A stretch of DNA of 64,000 bases, from the NCBI GenBank assembly GCA_046706185.1, contig JBJKPR010000003.1, positions 3,604-67,603 on the forward strand, read 5' to 3'. How positions within the stretch are numbered: position 1 is the first letter of the stretch; each line of letters opens with the position of its first letter. The notes under the pieces were generated by a model. It worked only from the letters and a program-made list of their open reading frames with translations. It was not told the origin of the DNA and made no database searches. Below, piece after piece: positions 33,285 through 41,912 of this stretch. The position numbers were made by a program, and so were the translations under genes. Source of the DNA: JAJZXY01 sp046706185 (GTDB lineage Archaea; Thermoplasmatota; Thermoplasmata; Sysuiplasmatales; Sysuiplasmataceae).

Positions 33285-33457
33285 GGGACCTTGATTGCAT
33301 CACATACTAAGAGATTTTCCGGATAATAGCGACATCTTCGTGTCGTGCCAGTTTCTGACGCCGAGGGGACGGGCAGCAGTATTCTGTAAGCAGGTGGATC
33401 AGTGAAAAATAGGCGGTGTGGAATTACCGGAGTTGCTGGACAGGAAGGCCCGGTGCA

Positions 33458-34051
33458 ATGATTGATAACAACTTCGCAAAGCTGCCTGATGACCTGCCGG
33501 TGCCAGTCGACGACGGCGCGTGTGACCATCTGGACGGGACCTGTCTGCCCAGGGTCAGGCTGCAGTCCACCGAGGGAACGGTGTACGACGTTGGCGATCC
33601 TGCCCAGGGCAGGTGTGTATTTTTTTTCTACCCGAGGACCGGAATTCCGGGCAGACCCTCACCGGAGGGGTGGGACGGCATCCCGGGCGCACGCGGCTGC
33701 ACTCCAGAATCGTGCGCCTACAGGGACAATTACGGTGAATTCAGGAAAGCCGGTTACAGGGTATTTGCGGTCAGTTCCCAGTCCCCGGAAGAGCAGCTGG
33801 AATTTGCTCTCAGGGAGCGCATACCCTACCCCATACTCAGCGACTCGGGCCTGGAGCTGTCTGACGCTCTGCGCCTTCCGACATTCACTGTAAAGGGGAT
33901 AGGACAGAGGCTGATCAAGAGGGTTACGCTCATCGCTGAAAACGGGAAGGTGCTGAAGCATTTCTACCCTGTCTTCCCGCCGGACAGGAACGCGATCGAG
34001 GTGCTCCGGTTCCTGCGCCTGAAACAGGAGGCACCTGGAAAGGGTATTTGA
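33458..34051 (+). CDS. Divergent Bcp/PrxQ-like peroxiredoxin
   Basis: A 197-residue thioredoxin-fold protein. The active-site motif GARGCTPESCAYRDNYGEF places peroxidatic Cys81 and a resolving Cys86 as in Bcp. The loop before it (FYPRTGIPGRPSPEGWDGIPGARG) is longer than in the typical enzyme and rich in Gly/Pro; homologues with GIPGRP loops occur in archaea and cyanobacteria. Two extra cysteines (Cys22, Cys29) lie near the N-terminus. A frame extending 14 codons upstream is not supported. It likely detoxifies peroxides alongside the typical PrxQ at 18 kb. Confidence 0.82.
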   Translation: MIDNNFAKLPDDLPVPVDDGACDHLDGTCLPRVRLQSTEGTVYDVGDPAQGRCVFFFYPRTGIPGRPSPEGWDGIPGARGCTPESCAYRDNYGEFRKAGYRVFAVSSQSPEEQLEFALRERIPYPILSDSGLELSDALRLPTFTVKGIGQRLIKRVTLIAENGKVLKHFYPVFPPDRNAIEVLRFLRLKQEAPGKGI

Positions 34052-34102
34052 ACAATCAACTGCCTTTAGCAGGAAACGTGGATGTGAAAGAAGGAATTGC
34101 AC

Positions 34103-34558
34103 ATGCAGGATGGTCAGCGAAGGGACGAGGAGTTTGAAAGTGCAATGACAGGTCTGGCAAGGCTCAGGGAAGCATCACTGATAGATGACATAAGGCACGA
34201 TTCGCTGAGGGACATACTCCTGGCCGCGAAGAGGGAAATCGATGACCTCGATGCCTACTTCGCCGGGAAGCTGAGGGAGGCTGAATCTGAGGGGCCCCAG
34301 ATCGTATCGGCGAGGTCGGTGCTTGTGAGATCTGCTGCGGTCATATGCAGGCACCTCAGTGAGTTCGAGACGGCGATGATGAAGCACCCGATGGAGAAAG
34401 ACGCGGCGGTTAGGGGAGGCTTCAGCTGGATACTCAAGGGACTCTTCGCCGAGATCGAGAAATTCTCCAAATCGGTGCACGTGTCCGAATGGAGCATCAG
34501 CGCTTCTGCAGGTCTCCCCGCAGGAATTAGCTTCACCGTTACTCTCTCCTTCAGCTGA
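34103..34558 (+). CDS. Conserved-looking soluble protein, unknown function
   Basis: A 151-residue protein without a motif I recognise. The first 110 residues are helical and charged (LARLREASLIDDIRHDSLRDILLAAKREIDD has a coiled-coil-like pattern); the C-terminus switches to beta and small residues (SISASAGLPAGISFTVTLSFS), which may form a strand or membrane-proximal hairpin. AAGGAA lies about 7 nt before the ATG; a TTG two codons earlier is the alternative. It sits between the peroxiredoxin and proC with separate promoters likely. Confidence 0.6.
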   Translation: MQDGQRRDEEFESAMTGLARLREASLIDDIRHDSLRDILLAAKREIDDLDAYFAGKLREAESEGPQIVSARSVLVRSAAVICRHLSEFETAMMKHPMEKDAAVRGGFSWILKGLFAEIEKFSKSVHVSEWSISASAGLPAGISFTVTLSFS

Positions 34559-34638
34559 CATGTCGGTCTGGCACGGGCTATGTGCTCCTTTGCCTGGCAA
34601 CGTGAAGTTTTATCATGGCAGGAAGTATAGCGCGAGTC

Positions 34639-35448
34639 ATGAAAGGATTGAAGGTAGCTGTTCTCGGCGGTGGAAAGATCGGTGAGGCAGTAGCCTCCAG
34701 GCTCACGTCAAGCGACAGGGTCGACTTCGTCAGAGTCACGAGGAGAAACGTCGGGAAGGCGGCGCTGAAGGGCAGGAAGGTGAAGGTCATTTCAGACAAC
34801 AGAGCAGCGGCAGCAGCCTCGAATGCAATCATAATCTCAGTCAAGCCGACCGATGCTCACACGGTGCTCGGGCAGATAAGGAAGGAGGCGGCGGGCAAGC
34901 TCGTGATATCGCTGATGGCTGCGATCACTGTCAGGAGCATTGAGGAGGCACTCCCTGGCGCCAAGGTCGTGCGTGCGATGCCCAACATTGCCGCGCTCGT
35001 CGGCGAGGCCATAACTGCGTACTCCCCCGGCGTAAATGTCGGTGAGGAGGATATACAGACCGCAGAAATGCTTCTGTCGACATTCGGTGAAACGATACGC
35101 GTGCCCGAAAAGATGATGGATGCGGTGACAGCGCTTTCGGGCAGCGGACCGGCATACATAGCGCTCCTGATAGAAGCGATGGTGAGCGCCGGACTGAAGG
35201 TGGGGCTGCCCAGGGACGTTGCTTTCCAGCTGGCCACGAAGACACTGACCGGCACGGCAGGGTTGCTGCGCGACAGGATGATGCATCCCGCGGAACTGAG
35301 GGATACCGTCACCACCCCTGCAGGAACTACAATAGCCGGCATCTACGAGCTTGAGAAAGGTTCAGTGAGAACGGCGATGATGAACGCAGTGGAGGCAGCC
35401 GCCGCAGCAGCAAGAAAGATATCGATGGAATTCGAGGAGAAGAGATGA
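34639..35448 (+). CDS. proC: Pyrroline-5-carboxylate reductase
   Basis: A 269-residue enzyme that reduces pyrroline-5-carboxylate to proline with NAD(P)H. The dinucleotide site is KVAVLGGGKIGEAVAS, followed by SVKPTDA, VVRAMPNIAALVGEA and the family signature ALSGSGPAYIALLIEAMVSAGLKVGLPR ... LRDTVTTPAGTTIAGI (parts PAY and TTPAGTT). An AGTTTTATCA box lies about 29 nt before the ATG, which fits a leaderless transcript; an ATG eight codons earlier falls right after that box and is unlikely. No other proline gene is nearby. Confidence 0.94.
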   Translation: MKGLKVAVLGGGKIGEAVASRLTSSDRVDFVRVTRRNVGKAALKGRKVKVISDNRAAAAASNAIIISVKPTDAHTVLGQIRKEAAGKLVISLMAAITVRSIEEALPGAKVVRAMPNIAALVGEAITAYSPGVNVGEEDIQTAEMLLSTFGETIRVPEKMMDAVTALSGSGPAYIALLIEAMVSAGLKVGLPRDVAFQLATKTLTGTAGLLRDRMMHPAELRDTVTTPAGTTIAGIYELEKGSVRTAMMNAVEAAAAAARKISMEFEEKR

Positions 35449-35620
35449 GTATTTGGCAATGCGCTCCACTGCAGAGCGGCAGCCAGCCAGCTTGCTTATT
35501 GGCTGAATGGGAAGCATCTGCGCACCGTGCGATTGGGCGCGGGCTGGGTGCAAACACGACAGCTGGTTGCAGTGTGAGTGCGGCTCATGACCGGCAGCGG
35601 AAGGACTTGGCTGAAGGATG

Positions 35621-37075
35621 TTAGTGAGAGCCGTCTGTCGTGACATCCAGGATGTGCTCCTTCGCTTCCCTGGAGCCCCTCAGCATTGAAGGGATGATTG
35701 CGATCAGGAGGAAGGCGGTGGAGAGGAAGAAGACAAGGTGTATCGATGTTATGAAATCGGTGAAGGAAAAGTTGCCCGTGGGGGACGCGCCTACGAAAAT
35801 CTGCTCCAGCATGCTCAGAGGCGTCGTCTTTGTCATGATCAGGAAGGCAAGTCCCAGGCTGAATGTCATTCCAACGTTTGTGAGGGTGGTGCTTACGCCA
35901 GATGCGATTCCGCGCCGCTGAGGCGGGACGGAGTTCATTATGGATGATCTGTTCGGCGATGCGAATATGCCCATGCCGCTTCCGACAAGCACAAGCGGTG
36001 CGATCATGGAAAGGAAGGTGACTGACCGTTCAACTGTTGTGGCAAGGAGCAGAAAACCGGCGGCCGAGACAATCAGGCCGACTGTCGATATTCCCCTCGC
36101 CCCGAACCTGTCCGAAAGGATCCCGCTGACGGGACCGAATGCCACGAGAGAGGCAGATATTGGTATGAGGAAAATACCTGCCTGTAGGGGATCAAGCTGC
36201 ATTGTCGGACCCTGAAGGTAGAACACAAGCACAAGCGTGACAGCGCCACGGGCGAGCGCATTCAGGAAGATTGCCACATTGCCCGCTGAGAAGAGCCTTA
36301 ATCTGAAAAGTGACAGGTCGAACATCGGATGGCTGACCCTTCTCTCGATGAGGAAGAATGCAAGCACGAGCAGGGTTCCGGAGACCATCAGGATTGAGGA
36401 GTACGGGAAAGGCAGCGCGCCGAGCGCATCCGTTGTGACGCCGAGAAGAAGCAGCGACAGGCCTGAGGCGAACGCAATGTTCCCCGTAACATCCACCCTG
36501 GACCTTCCCTCAAGCGTGCCCGTCTCCTTCAGATGGTAGTGGGACCACACGGTTGCAAAGATGCCTATCGGTATGTTTACCCAGAAGATGGACCTCCAGC
36601 CGAGAAGTGTTGTCAGAAATCCGCCTAGTATCAGGCCAGTCACGGAGCCGACCACAATTGACACCTGGTTGATGCCAAGCGCCATGCCCCTTTCATTGGA
36701 TGGAAAGGCATCGGTGAGTATTGCAGCACTGTTTGAGAAAAGGAACGCGGCGCCGAACGCCTGCACCATCCTGAAACCGATCAGCTCTGGCCCGCTCTGC
36801 GCAAGGCTGCACAGTCCGGAGCCTATGGTAAAAAGCGCGAAGCCAAGGTTGTAGAGCCTCACACGTCCGAACATGTCCGCGAGCCTGCCGAAGTTGACAA
36901 GAACGGAGGCAGTGACCAGCTGGTATCCGAGAAGTATCCACAGGAGGTCGAGGATAGATATTCCAGGTAGCTCCCTCCCTATGGTAGGAAGGGCGATCAG
37001 GACGATGTTTGTGTCCAGTGAGGCCATCAAGGTGCCTATTGTCGTGTTGCTGAGCGCGACCCATTTGTACTGCAT
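35621..37075 (-). CDS. MFS transporter, DHA2 family (14 spans)
   Basis: A 484-residue multidrug-type transporter. Motif A reads GRLADMFGRVRLYN, the DHA2-type motif near the first helix is MASLDTNIVLIALPTI, and motif C-like GLILGGFLTTLLGWRSIFWVNIPIG is present; a second motif A is GILSDRFGARG. It belongs to the proton-driven drug exporter group and is more typical than the MFS protein at 4 kb. It is a single-gene unit; a 172-nt gap separates it from convergent proC. Confidence 0.92.
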   Translation of the reverse strand: MQYKWVALSNTTIGTLMASLDTNIVLIALPTIGRELPGISILDLLWILLGYQLVTASVLVNFGRLADMFGRVRLYNLGFALFTIGSGLCSLAQSGPELIGFRMVQAFGAAFLFSNSAAILTDAFPSNERGMALGINQVSIVVGSVTGLILGGFLTTLLGWRSIFWVNIPIGIFATVWSHYHLKETGTLEGRSRVDVTGNIAFASGLSLLLLGVTTDALGALPFPYSSILMVSGTLLVLAFFLIERRVSHPMFDLSLFRLRLFSAGNVAIFLNALARGAVTLVLVFYLQGPTMQLDPLQAGIFLIPISASLVAFGPVSGILSDRFGARGISTVGLIVSAAGFLLLATTVERSVTFLSMIAPLVLVGSGMGIFASPNRSSIMNSVPPQRRGIASGVSTTLTNVGMTFSLGLAFLIMTKTTPLSMLEQIFVGASPTGNFSFTDFITSIHLVFFLSTAFLLIAIIPSMLRGSREAKEHILDVTTDGSH

Positions 37076-37310
37076 TTAGGGGATTCATCCCGCCTGTTGG
37101 CGATTTATGACTGTTTGTTAGCAGCACGTTGTAATTTAATATTTCCAGACCCAGAGCTGCTGAGTGGGCTGGCGCCGGCCCCCGGGAGGTTTGCAGCTTC
37201 ATCTTGTTTGCAGCTGGAGCAGGGGGATGGTTCGACTGACTAATATAGCATCAATTCCTGGGAAGGGCATCGACCGTGGCCCGCGTGCATGGGGCAATAA
37301 TGGTGATAGA

Positions 37311-38369
37311 ATGGCCAGGACAAAGCATGTTTCGGGGTCAGCTCCCGCCGGGATGGACGTCATTCAAAACATAGTGGTGGTACTTCAGGAGAACCACACG
37401 TTTGACAATTACTTCGGGACTTATCCTGGTGCCGACGGGACTGCAGGCAGGGATCTGTGCCTGCCGCAGGCAAGTGGCTCGTCAAACTGCAGGAAGCCGT
37501 TCCACAGCCCGACGCTCACGCCGGGGGACCTCAGCCACACCTGGTCCTCCGCACATGATGACTACGACGGCGGAAAGATGGACGGTTTCATATATTCAGA
37601 GGGCAGCGACGAAACAATGTGCTATTTTGATGACAGTGACCTTCCCCACTACTGGAAGGCAGCTTCGGAGTATGTCCTGTGCGATAGGTACTTCACATCA
37701 GTCATGAGCGAGAGCGCACCTAACCACCTCTATCTTGTTGCGGGGACATCCGGAGGAATCGTGGATGACAGGGTACCCTCGACACTGGACTTTCCGCCTG
37801 TCTTTGAGCAGCTTGACAGCAGGAAGATCAAATGGAAGGTCTACGGGTTCACAAAATGGTACGAAAGCTTCGGATACGTGCAGAGGTCTGGCGAAGTCGC
37901 CTCCAATTTCCTGCCGGCAGGGGAATTCATGTCTGATCTCCGGGCCAACAATCTGCCGGAGGTGTCGTGGATTATAGGCGCGCCCGGCGGGGACGAGCAC
38001 CCTCCCAAGGACGTGCAGAAGGGGCAGGATTCTGTTGCCTCAGACGTTGTCAACAAGCTTGGAGAAAGCCCTTACTGGAAAGGGCTTGCACTGTTCGTCA
38101 CATGGGACGACTATGGCGGGTTCTACGACCACGTGGCTCCGCCGCAGGTCGACAGGTACGGGTTCGGTTTCAGGGTTCCTTGCCTTCTGATTTCACCCTA
38201 TGCAAGGAAGGGGTTCATCGACAGCACGGTAAACGACCACACGTCAATACTGAAATTCATCGAGACACGCTTCGGTCTGAATCCCTTGAGCACGCGCGAC
38301 GCTGCGGCAAACGCAATGCTGGAAGCGTTTGACTTCAGGGCGGCTGCGAGGAAATTCGCCGGGATATGA
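37311..38369 (+). CDS. Phospholipase C / acid phosphatase-type phosphoesterase
   Basis: A 352-residue member of the phosphoesterase family that includes phospholipase C and acid phosphatase AcpA. The hallmark metal-site motif QENHTFDNYFGTYPG is near residues 26-40; MSESAPNHLYLVAGTSGG, a TWDDYGGFYDHVAPP site and YARKGFIDSTVNDHTSILKFIE are also standard, so both metal sites appear complete. Most relatives are exported, but no signal peptide is visible from this start (GGTGAT ribosome-binding site) or in the 49 codons upstream in frame. It may act inside the cell or use an unusual route. Phosphate or phospholipid scavenging is likely. Confidence 0.87.
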   Translation: MARTKHVSGSAPAGMDVIQNIVVVLQENHTFDNYFGTYPGADGTAGRDLCLPQASGSSNCRKPFHSPTLTPGDLSHTWSSAHDDYDGGKMDGFIYSEGSDETMCYFDDSDLPHYWKAASEYVLCDRYFTSVMSESAPNHLYLVAGTSGGIVDDRVPSTLDFPPVFEQLDSRKIKWKVYGFTKWYESFGYVQRSGEVASNFLPAGEFMSDLRANNLPEVSWIIGAPGGDEHPPKDVQKGQDSVASDVVNKLGESPYWKGLALFVTWDDYGGFYDHVAPPQVDRYGFGFRVPCLLISPYARKGFIDSTVNDHTSILKFIETRFGLNPLSTRDAAANAMLEAFDFRAAARKFAGI

Positions 38370-38527
38370 CAGCGCAGTGTGGATGCATTAGCCTGGGAGC
38401 GGGGAGAGATGAGAGGCGGGACGGTGATTCTGCCCGCTGTGGCAGAGAAGGGGCCAGAAGGTGGACTCAGTACCAGGGCACGGCCGACTTCTAAACGGGT
38501 CTAGAGAATATAGAGTGAATGTTTATC

Positions 38528-38559
38528 AAAACGCCCGGTCACTAAAACGTCCGGTTATC
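38528..38559. repeat. Two abutting 16-bp direct repeats before ABC operon 1
   Basis: AAAACGCCCGGTCACT (38528-38543) is directly followed by AAAACGTCCGGTTATC (38544-38559); 12 of 16 positions match and AAAACGYCCGGT is shared. The pair starts at the end of a TTTATC box and ends 5 nt before the ATG of the ATPase, so it covers the expected transcription start. Tandem sites one and a half helical turns apart suit cooperative repressor binding. The role is inferred. Confidence 0.5.
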
Positions 38560-38564
38560 GAATC

Positions 38565-39509
38565 ATGGAGCCTGCGATAGAAATAAGGAACATGACGAAG
38601 AGATACGGCAGCCTCACCGCAGTCGATAACCTGAACCTCACTGTGCAGAGGGGAACAATACACGGCTTTCTTGGACCGAATGGCGCCGGCAAGACGACGA
38701 CAATCAAGGTCCTGGTCGGCCTTCTCAGGGCGGACGAGGGAGATGTCAGAATGCTCGGACAGGAGGTGCGGGGTGACAGCCCCGGCACGAGGCTGAAGGT
38801 TGGATACATGCCTGAGTTGCCAAAGTTCCCCAGGCATCTGAGGGGCACCGAGCTGCTTGACATCTACGGCAGGCTGTACGGGATGAGCGAGAGCGAGAGG
38901 CGGGAGCAAATACCGCGCCTCCTCGAAATGGTCGGCCTCAGGGGGAGGGAGAAGGACCTGATAGGGAAGTACAGCAAGGGAATGCAGCAGCGCATTGGTA
39001 TCGCCCAGGCTCTTCTGAACAACCCGGAGCTCGTGATACTTGATGAGCCGAGCCTCGGGCTTGACCCCATAGGGATGGTTGAGGTAAGGGACATGATAAA
39101 GGGAATTTCGAAGGAAGGAATGACGATTTTCATGTCCTCCCACCTTCTGAACGAGGTGGAGCAGGTCTGCGACCATGCGACCATAATAGACGGTGGAAAA
39201 CCGCTTATAACGGACACGCTCGAAAACATGAAGAAAGCGGGCGGCACCACAGAGGTCGAGGTTGAGCTGACCTCTCTCACAGACGGCATATTCGAGGCAG
39301 TCAGGAACATGCCGCAGGTGACAGATGTAACAAGGTTGGGAAACAGGCTCACGCTTGAGTCTTCGGCTGGAGAGGATATCAGGCCCCTCATTTCAAGGGA
39401 GATCACTGACCACGGCGGCATGATAATAGCAATGAACACAAAGGGAAGGGGGCTAGAGGACGTGTTCATAAAGCTCGTCGCGAAGACCGGCAGGGGTAAC
39501 GCCAGATGA
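38565..39509 (+). CDS. ABC transporter ATP-binding protein (system 1, ABC-2 type)
   Basis: A 314-residue ATPase. Walker A is GPNGAGKTT (38-46), the signature is YSKGMQQRIGIAQAL, and Walker B is LVILDEPSLGLDP followed by SHLLNEVEQVCDHATII. The C-terminal 90 residues form the extension typical of ATPases paired with ABC-2 permeases for drug, polysaccharide or copper/NosF-like export. It overlaps the permease by 4 nt (ATGA). A TTTATC box about 40 nt before the ATG, overlapped by direct repeats, suggests regulated expression. Confidence 0.93.
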   Translation: MEPAIEIRNMTKRYGSLTAVDNLNLTVQRGTIHGFLGPNGAGKTTTIKVLVGLLRADEGDVRMLGQEVRGDSPGTRLKVGYMPELPKFPRHLRGTELLDIYGRLYGMSESERREQIPRLLEMVGLRGREKDLIGKYSKGMQQRIGIAQALLNNPELVILDEPSLGLDPIGMVEVRDMIKGISKEGMTIFMSSHLLNEVEQVCDHATIIDGGKPLITDTLENMKKAGGTTEVEVELTSLTDGIFEAVRNMPQVTDVTRLGNRLTLESSAGEDIRPLISREITDHGGMIIAMNTKGRGLEDVFIKLVAKTGRGNAR

Positions 39510-40459
39510 ATGAAGCGGCGACGGCAGGCAGCGCACGGTTCGGAAGGCTTAACGCAATAGTGAGATACGAGCTTCTGTGGAACATAAGGAAGAAGAAGTT
39601 CCTCGCGATGCTCCTGGCTGCACTTGCAATAAGCATACTCATGCTGGCGGTGACCCCTCTCCTTTCAAGCTACGTCGGGGTGACCATAGGAAACAACCCT
39701 AACGATGTCATAGATGCTTCGAACTTTTCCCTTTACTTCTTCTTCTTTGCGCTTGTGACAGTGATGAACAGCATTTCCGGAGAGTTCGAGAGCGGGAGCA
39801 TTGTGCCGCTTCTAACGAAGCCTGTTTCCAGAACGGAAGTGTTCCTTGCAAAGCTTGCGGCAGCGGTCATCACGCTGATACCGGTTTACGTCCTGCTGCT
39901 CGTTGTGGAAATTGTGGGGGGCACTATCGTCTACGGCCCGCAGGACTACCTGTACCTTACCCCTCTCCTGCTCATCGGCGCGGTCATAAGCACGACTGTG
40001 TGGGCCACCATTGTGCTTGCGATAGGCTCCGTGACAAGGAGCTCAATCATAGCAGCACTTGGTGCATTTGGTGCGTATATTGCGCTGAATATAGTAACAC
40101 CGACGATTTCCCTTTTCCTGGGGCAGTCCTGGGTGCTCACGCTTCTTCCGGGCAGCGGCTCCTCAGGGTACATTGCCGGAACGGGGGCATCCAATCCGCT
40201 GATTTCAGGAACACCTGTTTCTGCAGGAACGGACAGCATAGGGACGCTTCTTGTCCAGTACGCCTTGCACCCTTCAGGATCGGTGACATTCTACAAGATC
40301 GGTGCAGTCACACCCGGCAGCATACCTACGACAGTCGCGCTTTACTCCTCACCGCTTGCAACGGTTGTTCTGCAGATCGTTGCAATCGCGGCTGTCTACA
40401 TAACCGCATTCAGCCTCATTGCCTGGTTCGCGCTGAAAAGGGCCCAGGTTTCGGAGTGA
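39506..40459 (+). CDS. ABC-2 type permease (system 1)
   Basis: A 317-residue permease with six or seven spans. The N-terminal RLNAIVRYELLWNIRKKKFLAMLLAAL and the region EFESGSIVPLLTKPVSRTEVFLAKLAAA are typical of ABC-2 permeases of the NosY/GldF type. A large Gly/Ser-rich extracytoplasmic loop (SGSSGYIAGTGASNPLISGT) precedes the last helices. Translationally coupled to the ATPase. Export substrate unknown. Confidence 0.88.
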   Translation: MNEAATAGSARFGRLNAIVRYELLWNIRKKKFLAMLLAALAISILMLAVTPLLSSYVGVTIGNNPNDVIDASNFSLYFFFFALVTVMNSISGEFESGSIVPLLTKPVSRTEVFLAKLAAAVITLIPVYVLLLVVEIVGGTIVYGPQDYLYLTPLLLIGAVISTTVWATIVLAIGSVTRSSIIAALGAFGAYIALNIVTPTISLFLGQSWVLTLLPGSGSSGYIAGTGASNPLISGTPVSAGTDSIGTLLVQYALHPSGSVTFYKIGAVTPGSIPTTVALYSSPLATVVLQIVAIAAVYITAFSLIAWFALKRAQVSE

Positions 40460-40469
40460 CGGACAGATT

Positions 40470-40763
40470 TCAGCTGACGGTTGAGCCGTCGCCCACGACA
40501 GTCATCCACTTCCTTATGCGCCATGACTTTATGACGCCGTTGACCACGTACGGATCTGCCCTGGCGAAAGACTCCACTGCCTCCAGGGAGTTCCCGCGGA
40601 ATGCGAGCACTGCGCCGTCGGAGGGCTCTGCAAGAGCGCCCGCGAGGACAACCTCTCCGCGCTCATAGGACTTCCTGAGATGCTCAAGATGAGCAGCCCT
40701 GAAAGGGGCACGTTTTTCAAGATAGTCGTCGGCAACCTCGTAGAAGAGAAGATAATGCATCAT
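40470..40763 (-). CDS. YCII-domain protein
   Basis: A 97-residue dimeric alpha+beta barrel protein of the YCII family. The pattern YLLFYEVADDYLEKRAPFRAAHLEHLRKSYERGEVVLAGAL contains the conserved His and is followed by AFRGNSLEAVESFARADPYVVNGVI and KSWRIRKW, the standard ending. Some relatives are thought to act as small enzymes on chlorinated or oxidised metabolites, but most are uncharacterised. GGAG precedes the ATG and a GAATAAATAC box lies about 33 nt upstream. Convergent with ABC system 1. Confidence 0.88.
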   Translation of the reverse strand: MMHYLLFYEVADDYLEKRAPFRAAHLEHLRKSYERGEVVLAGALAEPSDGAVLAFRGNSLEAVESFARADPYVVNGVIKSWRIRKWMTVVGDGSTVS

Positions 40764-40863
40764 TTACCAGCTCCAGAAGCTGATCGCAGGCAGGTATTTA
40801 TTCACTTACTGTGCAAGGATGCGCATTAGTAGCGGGAGGCGGCGGGGCAATGACGGTGACGCC

Positions 40864-41736
40864 TCATGCAAACCTGTTTGTCAGCGTCCCGACCCGCTCT
40901 ACAGTAATTTCCACCTCGTCCCCCTTCTTCAGCCAGACCCTCTGCCCCTCAGGTTTGCCAAGTATGACGCCGCTGGGCGTGCCTGTGAGTATTATGTCAC
41001 CGGGCCGCATCCGTATGTACCTTGAGATGTAGCTTATGATCCGGCTGCAGCTGAAGATCATGTCCGATGTGTTTGAATCCTGGCGTATTTTGCCGTTCAC
41101 CTTCGTCTGAATCCTTAGCGAGTCAGGGTCCACAACTTCGTCCGGTGTGACAACATACGGACCTATGGGACAGAAGCTCTCGCATGTCTTGCCAATCAGC
41201 CACTGGCTTGTCCTGAGCTGGATGTCGCGTGCTGAAACGTCGTTGGCGGCGAAGTAACCGAACACGTGGTCGAGCGCCTGCTTCTCATCGACCATGTATG
41301 TCTCCCGGCCAATGAGTATGCCCAGCTCGCCTTCATAGTCGATCTGTGTTGCGAAGGGTGGTACGGGTATTTCGCACCTGTGCCCGGCGACAGTATCTGA
41401 AAACTTGCTGAATATCACCGGCACCTCAGGTATGGGCATTCCAGTCTCCGTTGCATGAGTCCTGTAATTCAGACCCACGCACAGTATCTTGGAAGGACTT
41501 GGAACGCACGGCAGGAACTCGGCTTCGCCCTCATCCACCAGCATCCCGCTATACGGTTTCTGAGTGAACTGTCCGCCAAGCGCATCTGCAGCTGACTGGC
41601 CTTTGCGCAGGAAATCGTCGAGAGTACTGTCCCTGTACGGGGACGACTCGGGCAGAGAGGAGAAGGGCAGAAGCGAGCTGCCTATTGCAGCGCCAAAGCA
41701 GTTTCTTGAGCCAAGCCTGAAGTGTGCGAACCTCAA
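40864..41736 (-). CDS. Fumarylacetoacetate hydrolase (FAH)-family protein
   Basis: A 290-residue FAH-family enzyme, a metal-dependent C-C hydrolase, decarboxylase or isomerase acting on ketoacids. The family core is clear: KILCVGLNYRTHATETG, PVIFSKFSDTVAGH, QIDYEGELGILIGRE with the metal-binding Glu pair, GYFAANDVSARDIQ, and PGDIILTGTPSGV. There is no ATG near the family start; a TTG that gives RFAHFRLGSR, with AAGGA upstream, is chosen, and a TTG 11 codons earlier is the alternative. The N-terminal domain is full length. Possibly part of aromatic or sugar-acid breakdown; no partner genes adjoin it. Confidence 0.86.
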   Translation of the reverse strand: MRFAHFRLGSRNCFGAAIGSSLLPFSSLPESSPYRDSTLDDFLRKGQSAADALGGQFTQKPYSGMLVDEGEAEFLPCVPSPSKILCVGLNYRTHATETGMPIPEVPVIFSKFSDTVAGHRCEIPVPPFATQIDYEGELGILIGRETYMVDEKQALDHVFGYFAANDVSARDIQLRTSQWLIGKTCESFCPIGPYVVTPDEVVDPDSLRIQTKVNGKIRQDSNTSDMIFSCSRIISYISRYIRMRPGDIILTGTPSGVILGKPEGQRVWLKKGDEVEITVERVGTLTNRFA

Positions 41737-41912
41737 AATATCACTGTCCTTGCCGTCCCTTGAACCCAAACTGGGTAGAAGTAGTTAATCGGAAGGTATC
41801 ACCCCCGGACGTCACTGCATTCATTCCCTCCGCCCGTTGGGGAAAAGGACATGCTTTTGCGGTGCCGTTGAGTGACGGATGCGTTACTTCTCCCTACAGA
41901 GGGCAGCCAACC

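Noticed and set aside
38526..39176. A 216-codon minus-strand frame across ABC system 1 ATPase
   Set aside because: Shadow of the ATPase; no motif, and it covers the promoter of that operon.
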